This document shows, piece after piece, positions 1 through 7,727 of a stretch of DNA of 53,627 nucleotides. Under the pieces are notes generated by a model that was given only the letters and a program-made list of their open reading frames with translations, did not search any database and was not told where the DNA came from. Position 1 is the first letter of the stretch, and each line of letters opens with the position of its first letter. The translations under genes were made by a program, and so were the position numbers. This DNA is from Paenibacillus polymyxa. Lineage in GTDB: Bacteria; Bacillota; Bacilli; Paenibacillales; Paenibacillaceae. The stretch lies in contig NZ_JAGGNR010000031.1 in the NCBI RefSeq assembly GCF_018614975.1, forward strand, positions 1 through 53,627, in the 5' to 3' direction.

Positions 1-81
1 ATTCGGATTGGATTGGAGTTCAAGGCAGCGCTGTACGGTGTGTAATTTGATTTCTAAAGAAATGGGACTTCTTTTAGACAT
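1..81 (-). CDS. transposase-like protein, N-terminal part only (runs off the window)
   Basis: A minus-strand frame opens with ATG at 81 and runs without a stop off the left edge (27 codons seen). It begins MSKRSPISLEIKLHTVQRC, a short basic start followed by a helix like the first helix of IS3-type OrfA helix-turn-helix proteins. A GAGGGGAG ribosome binding site lies about 8 bases upstream, inside a long hairpin. Placement at the edge and the hairpin over the start region fit an insertion sequence. Only 27 residues are visible, so the family is a guess from resemblance. Confidence 0.45.
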   Translation of the reverse strand, partial: MSKRSPISLEIKLHTVQRCLELQSNPN

Positions 82-88
82 GAGAAAA

Positions 89-149
89 CTCCCCTCATAA
101 TAGACGTAGAAGTTTTGTTTTTTTCTACTGTCTACTATGAGGGGAGCAT
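89..149. promoter_or_regulatory. long inverted repeat over the ribosome binding site of the transposase-like gene
   Basis: CTCCCCTCATA at 89-99 pairs with TATGAGGGGAG at 135-145, and the stem continues inward (TAGAC, then TAGAA) with one mismatch and one bulge, giving about 20 base pairs around a T-rich loop. On the minus strand the GAGGGGAG ribosome binding site of the gene starting at 81 lies in the stem. In several insertion sequences such hairpins block translation of transcripts entering from outside. That role is inferred here. Confidence 0.5.
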
Positions 150-196
150 ATCAGGTCATGCCGGGAGTACTCTTTTTAATTCGGATCAGGTACTCG

Positions 197-1825
197 TTAC
201 GTACCTGCCTGCAATAATGTTTTACGATATTCCGCTGGCGTGATGCCCTCCATTTTTTTGAACACTTTGCTGAAATACTTCTCATCCTGGAATCCAACCA
301 TCTCCGAAATTTTGACGACTCGCAGGGAAGGATTTTGCAGTAACAGCTTGGCGTTGTTGATCCGCAGTTTGCCCAGATATTCCGACCAGTTCAGACCAAA
401 TTGCTGTTTGAATTTGCGGGAGATATACTCCCGGCTCAGATAGAAACGCGCGGCAATCTGCTGTAAGGACAGGTCCTCCTGATAATGGGCGTCCATATAA
501 CGTGCAATCTCACTCATGGGATCAGGATTGGCGTGGTGATGAGCGGTGAGTGCCTTTCCAGCGGCAAGCAGTCGTTGTTCCAACAATGAACGAAGCAGGG
601 GGAAGGATAACATTCCTTCAGAGTCCAAAGGTAACTCGGCAAAGGGAATAGACTGTTCCTCCATCACTTCTTCCTCTTTGAATGACGAACCTGCCGTATC
701 ATCAAGCCAGCGGCTCAGCATCCATTCCAGCTCATCAATCCATTGCTGGATCTGCTCAGCACTGACAACCTCAAGATCAGTAATCGGGTCAAGCCACTCG
801 GCGACCGCAGCAGATACACTGGAAGCCCGGCAACTCATGGCTGCCATACGCAGGGGTTCTTCATGGGCGGTTAAACGCCTGATTTTATTCCCATTCAATG
901 ATTCCACGGAAGCGTGAATTCGCTGTTTGATTTGCACACCATTACGTCGCCACAACCTTGAACTTGCTTCCAGATAGGCCGCTGCGATTCCGCCAGGGTA
1001 GGACTCACACGTGGAGATGCCGAAATGAAGCCGGCGCTGAATCGTCTGCTCCAATCCATGATTGACCTTGTCCAGAATATGTTCCAATGAAATAGATGGA
1101 CCCCAATGCAGCAGAACAATCTCGTCCGGCTGATCCAACTGACGAAACATAACGCCTTCGTCTGGTGTGGATAACATCTCCGCACAGATATTGAGTACCG
1201 AGAACACAAGCAGGTCGGGTTGACTGCGATATTTTGCCAGACAATCTGCATCCAGATGGGACAGGCTGGTGACAGCGACACTACAGACAGAGATTAGACA
1301 GGGGAGATTTAACTCATCCTGCAATCGCTGCATGTGTGATGGGCTGCTGCCTCTTCCGACGGCAAGTTCGGTGAGCAGACGATCCTGGTAGTGTGGGCGC
1401 ATTCGATTAACGACAATGGATTGCCTGGTGGATTGTATCCGAATGGCGTCTTCCTCTTCCCAAGCTGTAACGGCCTTTAATAGAGATGCATTCAGCTCAT
1501 CTGCTTCTACAGGTTTCAGGAGGTAGTCCATGCCACCATGCCTGATTGCATGTCTTACGAGTTCAAAATCGTCATACCCACTAATGACCAGCACCTTGCT
1601 GTGTGGGGCCTGAGCCGATATCCACTCAAGTAATGCCATACCGTCCTTGCCCGGCATACGCATGTCACTGAGTATGATTTGAGGTTGATGTGCTATGATG
1701 GCGGCGATGGCTTCATCCCCGTCTGCTGCTTCAAGTAATGTATCAATGCCAAACTCTTCCCAATGACCAAGCAACCTTATGGCATCGCGGACATGTTTTT
1801 CATCATCTACAAGCAGTGCCTTCAT
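197..1825 (-). CDS. AraC-family response regulator (YesN type) of the adjacent sensor kinase
   Basis: This 542-residue cytoplasmic protein has a receiver domain at residues 1-120 (acidic pair D7/D8, phosphoacceptor D54 in SDMRMPGKDG, conserved lysine in LLKPVE). A long linker follows, then a C-terminal AraC DNA-binding domain at about 445-540 with two helix-turn-helix units (SLQQIAARFYLSREYISR and VVKISEMVGFQDEKYFSKVF). This is the YesN architecture, which usually activates a neighbouring sugar ABC transporter. I start at ATG 1825, because AGGAG sits 10 bases upstream. An in-frame GTG at 1834 overlaps the kinase stop but has almost no spacer. It is translated directly after the kinase gene, and its likely target is the divergent permease operon at 3804. 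Confidence 0.9.
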   Translation of the reverse strand: MKALLVDDEKHVRDAIRLLGHWEEFGIDTLLEAADGDEAIAAIIAHQPQIILSDMRMPGKDGMALLEWISAQAPHSKVLVISGYDDFELVRHAIRHGGMDYLLKPVEADELNASLLKAVTAWEEEDAIRIQSTRQSIVVNRMRPHYQDRLLTELAVGRGSSPSHMQRLQDELNLPCLISVCSVAVTSLSHLDADCLAKYRSQPDLLVFSVLNICAEMLSTPDEGVMFRQLDQPDEIVLLHWGPSISLEHILDKVNHGLEQTIQRRLHFGISTCESYPGGIAAAYLEASSRLWRRNGVQIKQRIHASVESLNGNKIRRLTAHEEPLRMAAMSCRASSVSAAVAEWLDPITDLEVVSAEQIQQWIDELEWMLSRWLDDTAGSSFKEEEVMEEQSIPFAELPLDSEGMLSFPLLRSLLEQRLLAAGKALTAHHHANPDPMSEIARYMDAHYQEDLSLQQIAARFYLSREYISRKFKQQFGLNWSEYLGKLRINNAKLLLQNPSLRVVKISEMVGFQDEKYFSKVFKKMEGITPAEYRKTLLQAGT

Positions 1826-1830
1826 GTTGT

Positions 1831-3660
1831 TCACTCTCCTGCGTATAGTTTAACCCTGATCTTTACACCATTGGGTTCCCGATTACTGATCTCAAGCTTG
1901 GCTGAGTGACCGGGATGTGAGTTCAATTGAAGTCGGCGTATCACATTTCGTAGACCGATGGACTCAGACTCGTCGGATTCCTGCGTGGATAACCCGGTTG
2001 TTGTATGACTTTGATGTAGCCATCCGCGGATCTCCAGTAATTTATCTTCAGGTATGGAGGGGCCGTTATTGTTCAGTTCTATTTCAATCCAATGATCGTT
2101 GATCCGGCGGCTGGATAGGGATATGTGACCTTTGCCAGGGTGAATATCTGCTCCATGTTTGAAATAGTTCTCAATTAAAGGTTGTAACGTCATTCTTGGC
2201 ATTTCGACAGATAGCGTATCTTCGGCAAAATCCAAATCCACCTCAAGGCGGTCACCAAACCGCTCTTGCTGCAGTTCCAGATATAATCGGGCATGCTCCG
2301 CCTCTTCGCGTAAGGTCACGCAGGTCTGATCCCGCATGCTGTAGCGCAGCATTTTGGACAGGCTAGAGAGTAGTGTATACGCCCGTTGTCCTTGCTGTTG
2401 AAGGGCAAGTGTACCTATGGATTGCAGTGTATTATACAGAAAATGCGGATGAATCTGCGCTTGCAACGCTTTGAGCTGATTCGTCTTATTGGCGATTTCG
2501 AGTCGATATTCTCGCAAAATAAGGTTATTTACCGTATCCATCATATCTCGGAAATGACGAGCGAGCACCCCGAATTCATCTCGGCTGGATAGATGGATAT
2601 CCACATGCAGGCGCCCGGCTTGAATCTGGTTCATATACCGCATGAGTTGCTTGAGCGGACCGGTGATTCGGATGGAGATGAACAAGGTTGCAACAATGAC
2701 CAATACAAGTGCTGCAATGGCAATCATCGCGTTATTCCACGTGAGTGTGGTGGCTCTGGCATATAACGTCTCATTCGGAATCTGTTTGACGATGGTCCAG
2801 TTAGCGTACGTGCTGCCAAGTTGCTGGTATACATACATGGAACGATCCTGTTCAAAATGCCCTGCGACATTCTGGGCTGTACCTGCGCTAGATCGCGCAA
2901 TATTCAGTTCACTAGCCGTTTCCTCTCGTAGTGCATCCGTATGATTGACCTCGGAATGTCCTTGGTAAATGATCTGATTCTGACCATCCACAACATAGAT
3001 CTGTTCCTTAGCCGGATCATACAGCCTGCCACAGATTGCTGCAATGGTATTCATATTCAGATCAATGGCGAGTACACCCAGACGCTCGGTGGACGGAATA
3101 TCCTTGATGACCCGATGCAGGGTAATGACCGTTCTTGCAGAATCATCGGGGGAGGCGGCCTTGAATCCGTACGTGTGACTCATATGGGCCGATTCCACCC
3201 AGATATCCGGGCTGTCACCGCCTGTTTTTCCATGAAGCGAGCCGGAATAGGCCTGTTTGCGTTCCTCCCGCTTCGGAAAGGGGTTCGTAATTAAGGTGGA
3301 TTGATTGGCGGCAAAAGAGTGCAAATACAGCTGGAATACATCCGGCACAGCCGCGCGGATGGTCTGCAAAGTGGTGTACACCTCGGCTACCGCACGATAA
3401 TCACCAGGAATCTTTGCCAAGTTACGCAGAAAGTTCGGGTCGTTATACACAGCGAGCGACGCTCTGGCCACGTTATCCACATAGTTATTGAGATTGGTGG
3501 ATGCTTGGTAGATCAGGCGTTTGTTCTCTTCAACAGCCTGTTCCCGCAGGGCTGTCTTGGTCTGGATAAACGTCATGCTGATCGATGCGATCAGCGGAAG
3601 GGTGGTAGCAATAAGCATAAAGGCAATCAATTTGGTGCGTATACTGTAGTATTTGGACAT
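1831..3660 (-). CDS. membrane sensor histidine kinase (YesM type)
   Basis: This 609-residue kinase has an N-terminal membrane helix (about 10-32), a large extracellular Cache-like sensor region, a second helix near 305-328 (AIAALVLVIVATLFISI), a HAMP linker, a His_kinase domain with the IHPHFLYNTLQSIG phosphoacceptor motif near residue 410, and a HATPase domain with PLIENYFKHG as its N box. These are features of LytS/YesM kinases paired with YesN regulators. ATG 3660 is preceded by AAGGGG with a suitable spacer. The stop overlaps the region just upstream of the regulator start, so the two are co-translated. The divergent sugar ABC genes suggest it senses a carbohydrate or its bound receptor. 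The ligand is unknown. Confidence 0.9.
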   Translation of the reverse strand: MSKYYSIRTKLIAFMLIATTLPLIASISMTFIQTKTALREQAVEENKRLIYQASTNLNNYVDNVARASLAVYNDPNFLRNLAKIPGDYRAVAEVYTTLQTIRAAVPDVFQLYLHSFAANQSTLITNPFPKREERKQAYSGSLHGKTGGDSPDIWVESAHMSHTYGFKAASPDDSARTVITLHRVIKDIPSTERLGVLAIDLNMNTIAAICGRLYDPAKEQIYVVDGQNQIIYQGHSEVNHTDALREETASELNIARSSAGTAQNVAGHFEQDRSMYVYQQLGSTYANWTIVKQIPNETLYARATTLTWNNAMIAIAALVLVIVATLFISIRITGPLKQLMRYMNQIQAGRLHVDIHLSSRDEFGVLARHFRDMMDTVNNLILREYRLEIANKTNQLKALQAQIHPHFLYNTLQSIGTLALQQQGQRAYTLLSSLSKMLRYSMRDQTCVTLREEAEHARLYLELQQERFGDRLEVDLDFAEDTLSVEMPRMTLQPLIENYFKHGADIHPGKGHISLSSRRINDHWIEIELNNNGPSIPEDKLLEIRGWLHQSHTTTGLSTQESDESESIGLRNVIRRLQLNSHPGHSAKLEISNREPNGVKIRVKLYAGE

Positions 3661-3803
3661 CGGAACACCCCTTCTGGTTGCAGGTTAAGAGAGGACAATA
3701 TTTTACCCCCAACTGTTCACAAGGGTCGGTGTTTCCCTCGGCGATAATGGGGTTTAATAGAAAAAGAGACCAATTTCATCCATCTATAGAAGGGGAGAAC
3801 GAT

Positions 3804-4685
3804 ATGAAGCATCGCAAATCTTCACAGCTGTTACAGCAGCTTGTGTTCGTGGGTCCCTCCATCGTGTTTTTTATTCTCATCATCGTGGTCCCTTTCCTGC
3901 TTGGCATGGTGTATTCCTTCACGGACTGGAACGGGGTATCCGAGAACATTAATTGGGTAGGGTTTGATAACTTCGTGCATGTTTTTGCAAATGATCCCAA
4001 GTTCCAAACGGCGTTTTGGTTTACGGTGCGCTTCACCGTGGTTGGTGTGGTACTGACCAATGTGATTGGCTTTTTCCTGGCGTATTTCCTGACCAAACCG
4101 CTCAAGACGAGAAACATTCTGCGTACGATCTTTTTTATGCCTAACGTGATCGGTGGGTTGTTGCTCGGCTTTATCTGGCAGTTCATATTTGTGAAAGGGT
4201 TTTCAGCAGTAGGCGATGTAACCGGCTGGTCCTTCTTCAACCTTCCTTGGCTGGGAGACGAACCAACCGCCTTCTGGGGAATCGTGATTGTGTTTGTATG
4301 GCAGACCGCAGGATATCTGATGGTCATCTACATCTCATCTCTGACAAATGTATCCCCTGATCTGCTGGAAGCTGCCGAGATTGATGGCGCAAGTCGCTGG
4401 CAGGTACTGCGGAGCATCATTCTTCCGCTCATTATGCCGGGTGTAACGATCTGTCTGTTCCTGGCGATCTCCTGGTCGTTCAAAATGTTCGATCTCAATC
4501 TGTCACTGACCAAAGGTGGACCTTTCGGATCAACAGAGTCGGTTGCACTTAATATTTACAATGAAGCCTTTGTGAATAACAGATATGGCATCGGAACCGC
4601 CAAAGCACTCGTGTTCTTCGTAATCGTTGCCATCATCACCATGATTCAGGTACGTCTGACGAAGAGCAAGGAGGTAGAAGCCTGA
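3804..4685 (+). CDS. carbohydrate ABC transporter permease, MalF/UgpA type
   Basis: A 293-residue inner-membrane protein with about six transmembrane helices and the binding-protein-dependent transport signature EAAEIDGASRWQVLRSIILP near residue 190, which contacts the ATPase. The N terminus begins MKHRKSSQLLQQLVFVGP, as in MalF/UgpA/LplB-type sugar permeases. ATG 3804 follows AAGGGGAGA. Its TGA overlaps the ATG of the next permease by one base, so the two are translationally coupled. No ATPase gene is present; such systems in Gram-positive bacteria often share one MsmX-like ATPase encoded elsewhere. The locus is divergent from the sensor kinase and is probably activated by the response regulator. 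The sugar is not identifiable. Confidence 0.92.
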   Translation: MKHRKSSQLLQQLVFVGPSIVFFILIIVVPFLLGMVYSFTDWNGVSENINWVGFDNFVHVFANDPKFQTAFWFTVRFTVVGVVLTNVIGFFLAYFLTKPLKTRNILRTIFFMPNVIGGLLLGFIWQFIFVKGFSAVGDVTGWSFFNLPWLGDEPTAFWGIVIVFVWQTAGYLMVIYISSLTNVSPDLLEAAEIDGASRWQVLRSIILPLIMPGVTICLFLAISWSFKMFDLNLSLTKGGPFGSTESVALNIYNEAFVNNRYGIGTAKALVFFVIVAIITMIQVRLTKSKEVEA

Positions 4686-5521
4686 TGGAGACGACGAAAA
4701 ATTACCGCTTCAGTACCATTGTAACCGAGATTGTCATGGTACTCCTTGGACTTTTATTCCTGGTTCCGTTTTACTTCCTGTTTGTCAATTCTGTCAAAAC
4801 CTTCGGTGATTTGCTCACCAATTCGGCCGCATGGCCGGAAGTATTTCAGTGGGGAAACTATGCGAACGCCTGGGAGAAAATTAACTTCCCGTCCGCGCTG
4901 ATGAACTCGCTTATCGTTACGGTAGTCAGCAATCTGTTGCTTGTGCTGATCAGTTCCATGGCCGCGTACCGAATGGTCCGCAGTAATACCCGATTCAACC
5001 GGATTTTGTTCGGCATGTTCATTGCCGCGATGGTGATCCCGTTTCAGTCTATCATGATTCCACTCGTTACTGTAACCAGTAATCTCGGACTGATCGATAG
5101 CCTTGGTGGACTCATCATCTGTTATCTTGGTTTCGGGGCACCGATGTCGGTCTTCCTGTTCCACGGATTCGTGAAATCCGTCCCATTGGAGATTGAGGAA
5201 GCGGCTCGGGTGGATGGAAGCTCGGTCTACGGGGTGTTCTTCCGCATCGTATTTCCACTCATGAAACCGATGTATGTAACCGTCATCATTTTGAACACAC
5301 TCTGGATCTGGAATGATTATCTGCTTCCATCTCTGATCCTGCAAAGCTCCAACCTGCGTACGATTCCAATTGCGACCTTTGCACTCTTCGGACAATATAC
5401 GAAGCAATGGGATCTGGCCTTGCCTGCACTTGTGCTCGGCATCATGCCAATCATTATCTTCTTCCTGCTGATGCAGAAGTATATCATTCAGGGGATTACC
5501 GCTGGATCAGTTAAAGGGTGA
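4685..5521 (+). CDS. carbohydrate ABC transporter permease, MalG/UgpE type
   Basis: A 278-residue membrane protein, partner of the preceding permease. It has six predicted membrane helices and the EAA-loop signature EEAARVDGSSVYGVFFRIVF near residue 180. The start ATG overlaps the stop of the upstream permease, a normal coupling for heterodimeric sugar importers. The stop at 5519-5521 is followed immediately by two copies of a structured repeat and only then, 590 bases on, by the binding-protein gene, an unusually long gap inside such an operon. The substrate is unknown, but the MalG-type family points to a mono- or oligosaccharide. Confidence 0.92.
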   Translation: METTKNYRFSTIVTEIVMVLLGLLFLVPFYFLFVNSVKTFGDLLTNSAAWPEVFQWGNYANAWEKINFPSALMNSLIVTVVSNLLLVLISSMAAYRMVRSNTRFNRILFGMFIAAMVIPFQSIMIPLVTVTSNLGLIDSLGGLIICYLGFGAPMSVFLFHGFVKSVPLEIEEAARVDGSSVYGVFFRIVFPLMKPMYVTVIILNTLWIWNDYLLPSLILQSSNLRTIPIATFALFGQYTKQWDLALPALVLGIMPIIIFFLLMQKYIIQGITAGSVKG

Positions 5522-5533
5522 GTGTTGCGAGGG

Positions 5534-5730
5534 AAGGGTCGCTGGCGGGATCAAGTTGCGCTTTCGGTCGCTGTTGCTCCTCGGTGGCCTGAATGGATTG
5601 GGGCAAGGAAGCCACCGAGTATCAAAGGCGAACGCTCCGCTCCTACAACGCATTCTTGATCCCTTTGCTCCCACCTCGCATGGAGGTGTGCAAAGGGAAG
5701 TCATGCCCGCATAGCTTGGGCATGATTCCT
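5534..5730 (+). repeat. structured repeat, copy A (about 197 bp)
   Basis: This is the first of two nearly identical elements (the other is at 5800-5994). It holds several perfect inverted repeats: GGGATCAAG 5547-5555 with CTTGATCCC 5655-5663, CTCGGTGGC 5580-5588 with GCCACCGAG 5611-5619, CCCTTTGC 5661-5668 with GCAAAGGG 5690-5697 (with CACCTC/GAGGTG inside), and CATGCCC 5702-5708 with GGGCATG 5718-5724. The outer and third stems share CCC, so they would exclude each other. No credible gene is encoded. It lies between the permease and the binding-protein genes of one operon. Confidence 0.75.
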
Positions 5731-5799
5731 AGGGAAGAGATCAATAAAGAAAAGAGATCCTTAAAGAAAAGATTTAAAGCTAAATCCGGTATGGCAGAA

Positions 5800-5994
5800 A
5801 AGGGTCGCTTGCGGGATCAAGTTGCGCTTTCGGTCGCTGTTGCTCCTCGGTGGCCTGAATGGATTGGGGCAAGGAAGCCACCGAGTATCAAAGGCGAACG
5901 CTCCACTCCTCCATCGCATCCTGATCCCTTTGCTCCCACCTCGTATGGAGGTGTGCAAAGGGAGTCATGCCCGCATAGCTTGGGCATGGCTCCT
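5800..5994 (+). repeat. structured repeat, copy B (about 195 bp)
   Basis: This copy repeats the element at 5534-5730 with a small number of substitutions and small gaps, separated from it by about 70 A-rich bases. The stems CTCGGTGGC/GCCACCGAG, CCCTTTGC/GCAAAGGG and CATGCCC/GGGCATG are all kept. Changes fall mostly in loops, for example CACCTCGCATGGAGGTG against CACCTCGTATGGAGGTG. The outer stem keeps eight of nine pairs. Retention of stems suggests selection on RNA or DNA structure, or a recent duplication. Confidence 0.75.
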
Positions 5995-6113
5995 GAAGGT
6001 AAGATTATGAAAGGGAAAGACCATAAAGGAAGGTTATTCTGTCATCGGTGTGCCAGTGTAAATATGCATTAGTGGAACTGTTATACTGAAACTACTATAG
6101 GGAGAGTGTATGT

Positions 6114-7412
6114 ATGAAAAGAATGACAAAATTGACGTTGCTTATGCTGATTGCTTTTTCGGTAATGCTCGCGGGTTGTGGCAATGGAGACAAGAGTGGC
6201 AGTCCGGTCAATACGGATGCTCAAGGTGGTGGAGAGGCTGCTGCTGGAGATAAAACCATTAAAATCTTCCAATTCAAAGTCGAAATTGCGGAAGCGCTCA
6301 ATCGTCTCAAAGCGGAATATGAATCCTCACATCCAGGTGTCAAACTGGATATCCAAACTGTAGGTGGCGGCAGTGACTACGGTGCTGCATTAAAAGCCAA
6401 GTTTGCCGCAGGCGAACAACCGGACATTTTCAACGTAGGTGGTTATCGTGAGCTGGATACATGGCTTGAATATCTGGAAGATCTATCTGGAGAATCATGG
6501 GCCAAGGATGCGCTTGAAGTAGCCAAAGAGCCCATGACCAAAGACGGCAAGCTCTACGGACAGCCACTCGCGCTGGAGGGTTATGGTTTCATTTATAACA
6601 AAGACCTCTTCCAAAAAGCTGGTATTACCGAAATTCCAACGACACTTGAGCAATTGGATCAGGCTGCACAGAAACTTCAGGCCGCAGGCATTACGCCTTT
6701 CTCGAACGGATATCAGGAGTGGTGGGTGCTGGGTAACCATAACGTAAACGTGGCATTTGCGAATCAGGCAGATCCAGTGAAATTCATCCAGGGACTCAAC
6801 GAAAGCACGGAGAAAATTCCTGGCAATCAGGTGTTCACTGACTGGATGAACCTGCTCGACTTAACGTTGAAATATAGCAACAAAAACCCGCTGACAACCG
6901 ACTACAATACGCAAGTTACGTTGTTTGCGAGTGGAGAAGCGGCGATGATGCAGCAAGGAAACTGGACTCAAGTACAGATCGATGGAATCGATCCGGATCT
7001 GAATCTGGGTATCCTCCCAATGCCAATTAATAATGAACCAAATGACAAATTGTTTGTCGGCGTGCCGAACTACTGGGTTGTGAACAAGAACTCTCAAGTG
7101 AAAACGGAAGCAAAAGAGTTTTTGGAGTGGCTCGTAACTTCGGATATCGGGAAACAATACATGACCAAAGAATTCAAGTTCATCCCGGCGTTCAGCTCTA
7201 TCACGGCATCCGAGGAGGATCTGGGTGACCTCGCCACAGAGATCATGAAGTATAGCCAGGAAAACAAAACACTCAGCTGGAACTTCAACCGTTTCCCTGA
7301 AGGGGTTCCACAAGAGTACGGCAGCACGATTCAAGCTTACGTTGCAGGCAAATCGGATAAAGCCGGATTGCTCGACGCATTGCAGCAGAACTGGGATAGT
7401 CTGAAAAAATAA
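6114..7412 (+). CDS. extracellular sugar-binding lipoprotein (ABC solute-binding protein, family 1)
   Basis: A 432-residue protein with a lipoprotein signal peptide ending in the lipobox LAGC (cysteine near residue 22). It is therefore anchored to the outer face of the membrane. The mature part has the family 1 pattern: KIFQFKVEIAEALNRLKAEYE at the start, GEQPDIFNVG in the first lobe, an ASGEAAMMQQGNW segment, and helical closing segments. It should deliver a carbohydrate to the two permeases upstream. ATG 6114 follows GGGAGAG with an 8-base spacer. It is separated from the permeases by two structured repeats, which could allow different mRNA levels for the binding protein. Ligand unknown. 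Confidence 0.92.
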   Translation: MKRMTKLTLLMLIAFSVMLAGCGNGDKSGSPVNTDAQGGGEAAAGDKTIKIFQFKVEIAEALNRLKAEYESSHPGVKLDIQTVGGGSDYGAALKAKFAAGEQPDIFNVGGYRELDTWLEYLEDLSGESWAKDALEVAKEPMTKDGKLYGQPLALEGYGFIYNKDLFQKAGITEIPTTLEQLDQAAQKLQAAGITPFSNGYQEWWVLGNHNVNVAFANQADPVKFIQGLNESTEKIPGNQVFTDWMNLLDLTLKYSNKNPLTTDYNTQVTLFASGEAAMMQQGNWTQVQIDGIDPDLNLGILPMPINNEPNDKLFVGVPNYWVVNKNSQVKTEAKEFLEWLVTSDIGKQYMTKEFKFIPAFSSITASEEDLGDLATEIMKYSQENKTLSWNFNRFPEGVPQEYGSTIQAYVAGKSDKAGLLDALQQNWDSLKK

Positions 7413-7462
7413 CAGGTCCCCATGTATTTAATGAATGTGTGAATAAGAAAAAACATAAAAAG

Positions 7463-7497
7463 AGGTGATTCCGGATGAATTGGAGTCACCTTTTTTT
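7463..7497 (+). terminator. terminator after the sugar-binding lipoprotein gene
   Basis: AGGTGATTCC at 7463-7472 pairs with GGAGTCACCT at 7482-7491 (one G-T pair), followed by seven T. It separates the sugar locus from the biosynthetic operon. Confidence 0.85.
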
Positions 7498-7560
7498 GAT
7501 GTGAAAATTTCCAGTTAGGAACTGCCATTATGAATGAATGGAACGACTAATACAGAAAGT

Positions 7561-7596
7561 GGAGGTGTTTGTATAATGTCTACAACCTGTTGTTAG
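7561..7596 (+). other. six-codon open frame (MSTTCC) with its own ribosome binding site
   Basis: GGAGGTG at 7561-7567 stands 8 bases before ATG 7576, which opens a six-codon frame Met-Ser-Thr-Thr-Cys-Cys ending in TAG at 7594-7596. It lies upstream of the main promoter of the biosynthetic operon. It may be the relic of a lost gene or a leader peptide. No promoter for it is evident. Confidence 0.2.
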
Positions 7597-7600
7597 TACA

Positions 7601-7627
7601 AAATTTGGCAACAATTAGCCAAAATTT
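7601..7627 (+). promoter_or_regulatory. inverted repeat upstream of the biosynthetic operon promoter (possible operator)
   Basis: AAATTTGGC (7601-7609) and GCCAAAATTT (7618-7627) form an inverted repeat about 20 bases before the -35 box. The spacing is that of an activator or repressor site. No regulator gene is encoded within the operon. Confidence 0.35.
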
Positions 7628-7647
7628 AAATATTTGTAATTTTTAGA

Positions 7648-7676
7648 TTGACATACCTGAACAATATCCATATTAT
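7648..7676 (+). promoter_or_regulatory. sigma-A type promoter of the ATP-grasp/N-oxygenase operon
   Basis: TTGACA (7648-7653), 17 bases, then TATTAT (7671-7676). This is an almost perfect vegetative promoter whose transcript would start near 7683, about 45 bases before the first gene. Confidence 0.75.
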
Positions 7677-7727
7677 AGAAAAATATAACAGAAAGTAAAG
7701 AAGTTTGAATTGGAGGTGAAGTTCTTT

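Noticed and set aside
4754..5407. 217-codon minus-strand frame opposite the second permease
   Set aside because: A shadow of a well-supported permease with no start signal.
5593..6072. 159-codon frame across the two structured repeats
   Set aside because: It encodes a repeat of the repeat, lacks a ribosome binding site, and the element's inverted repeats explain the sequence better.
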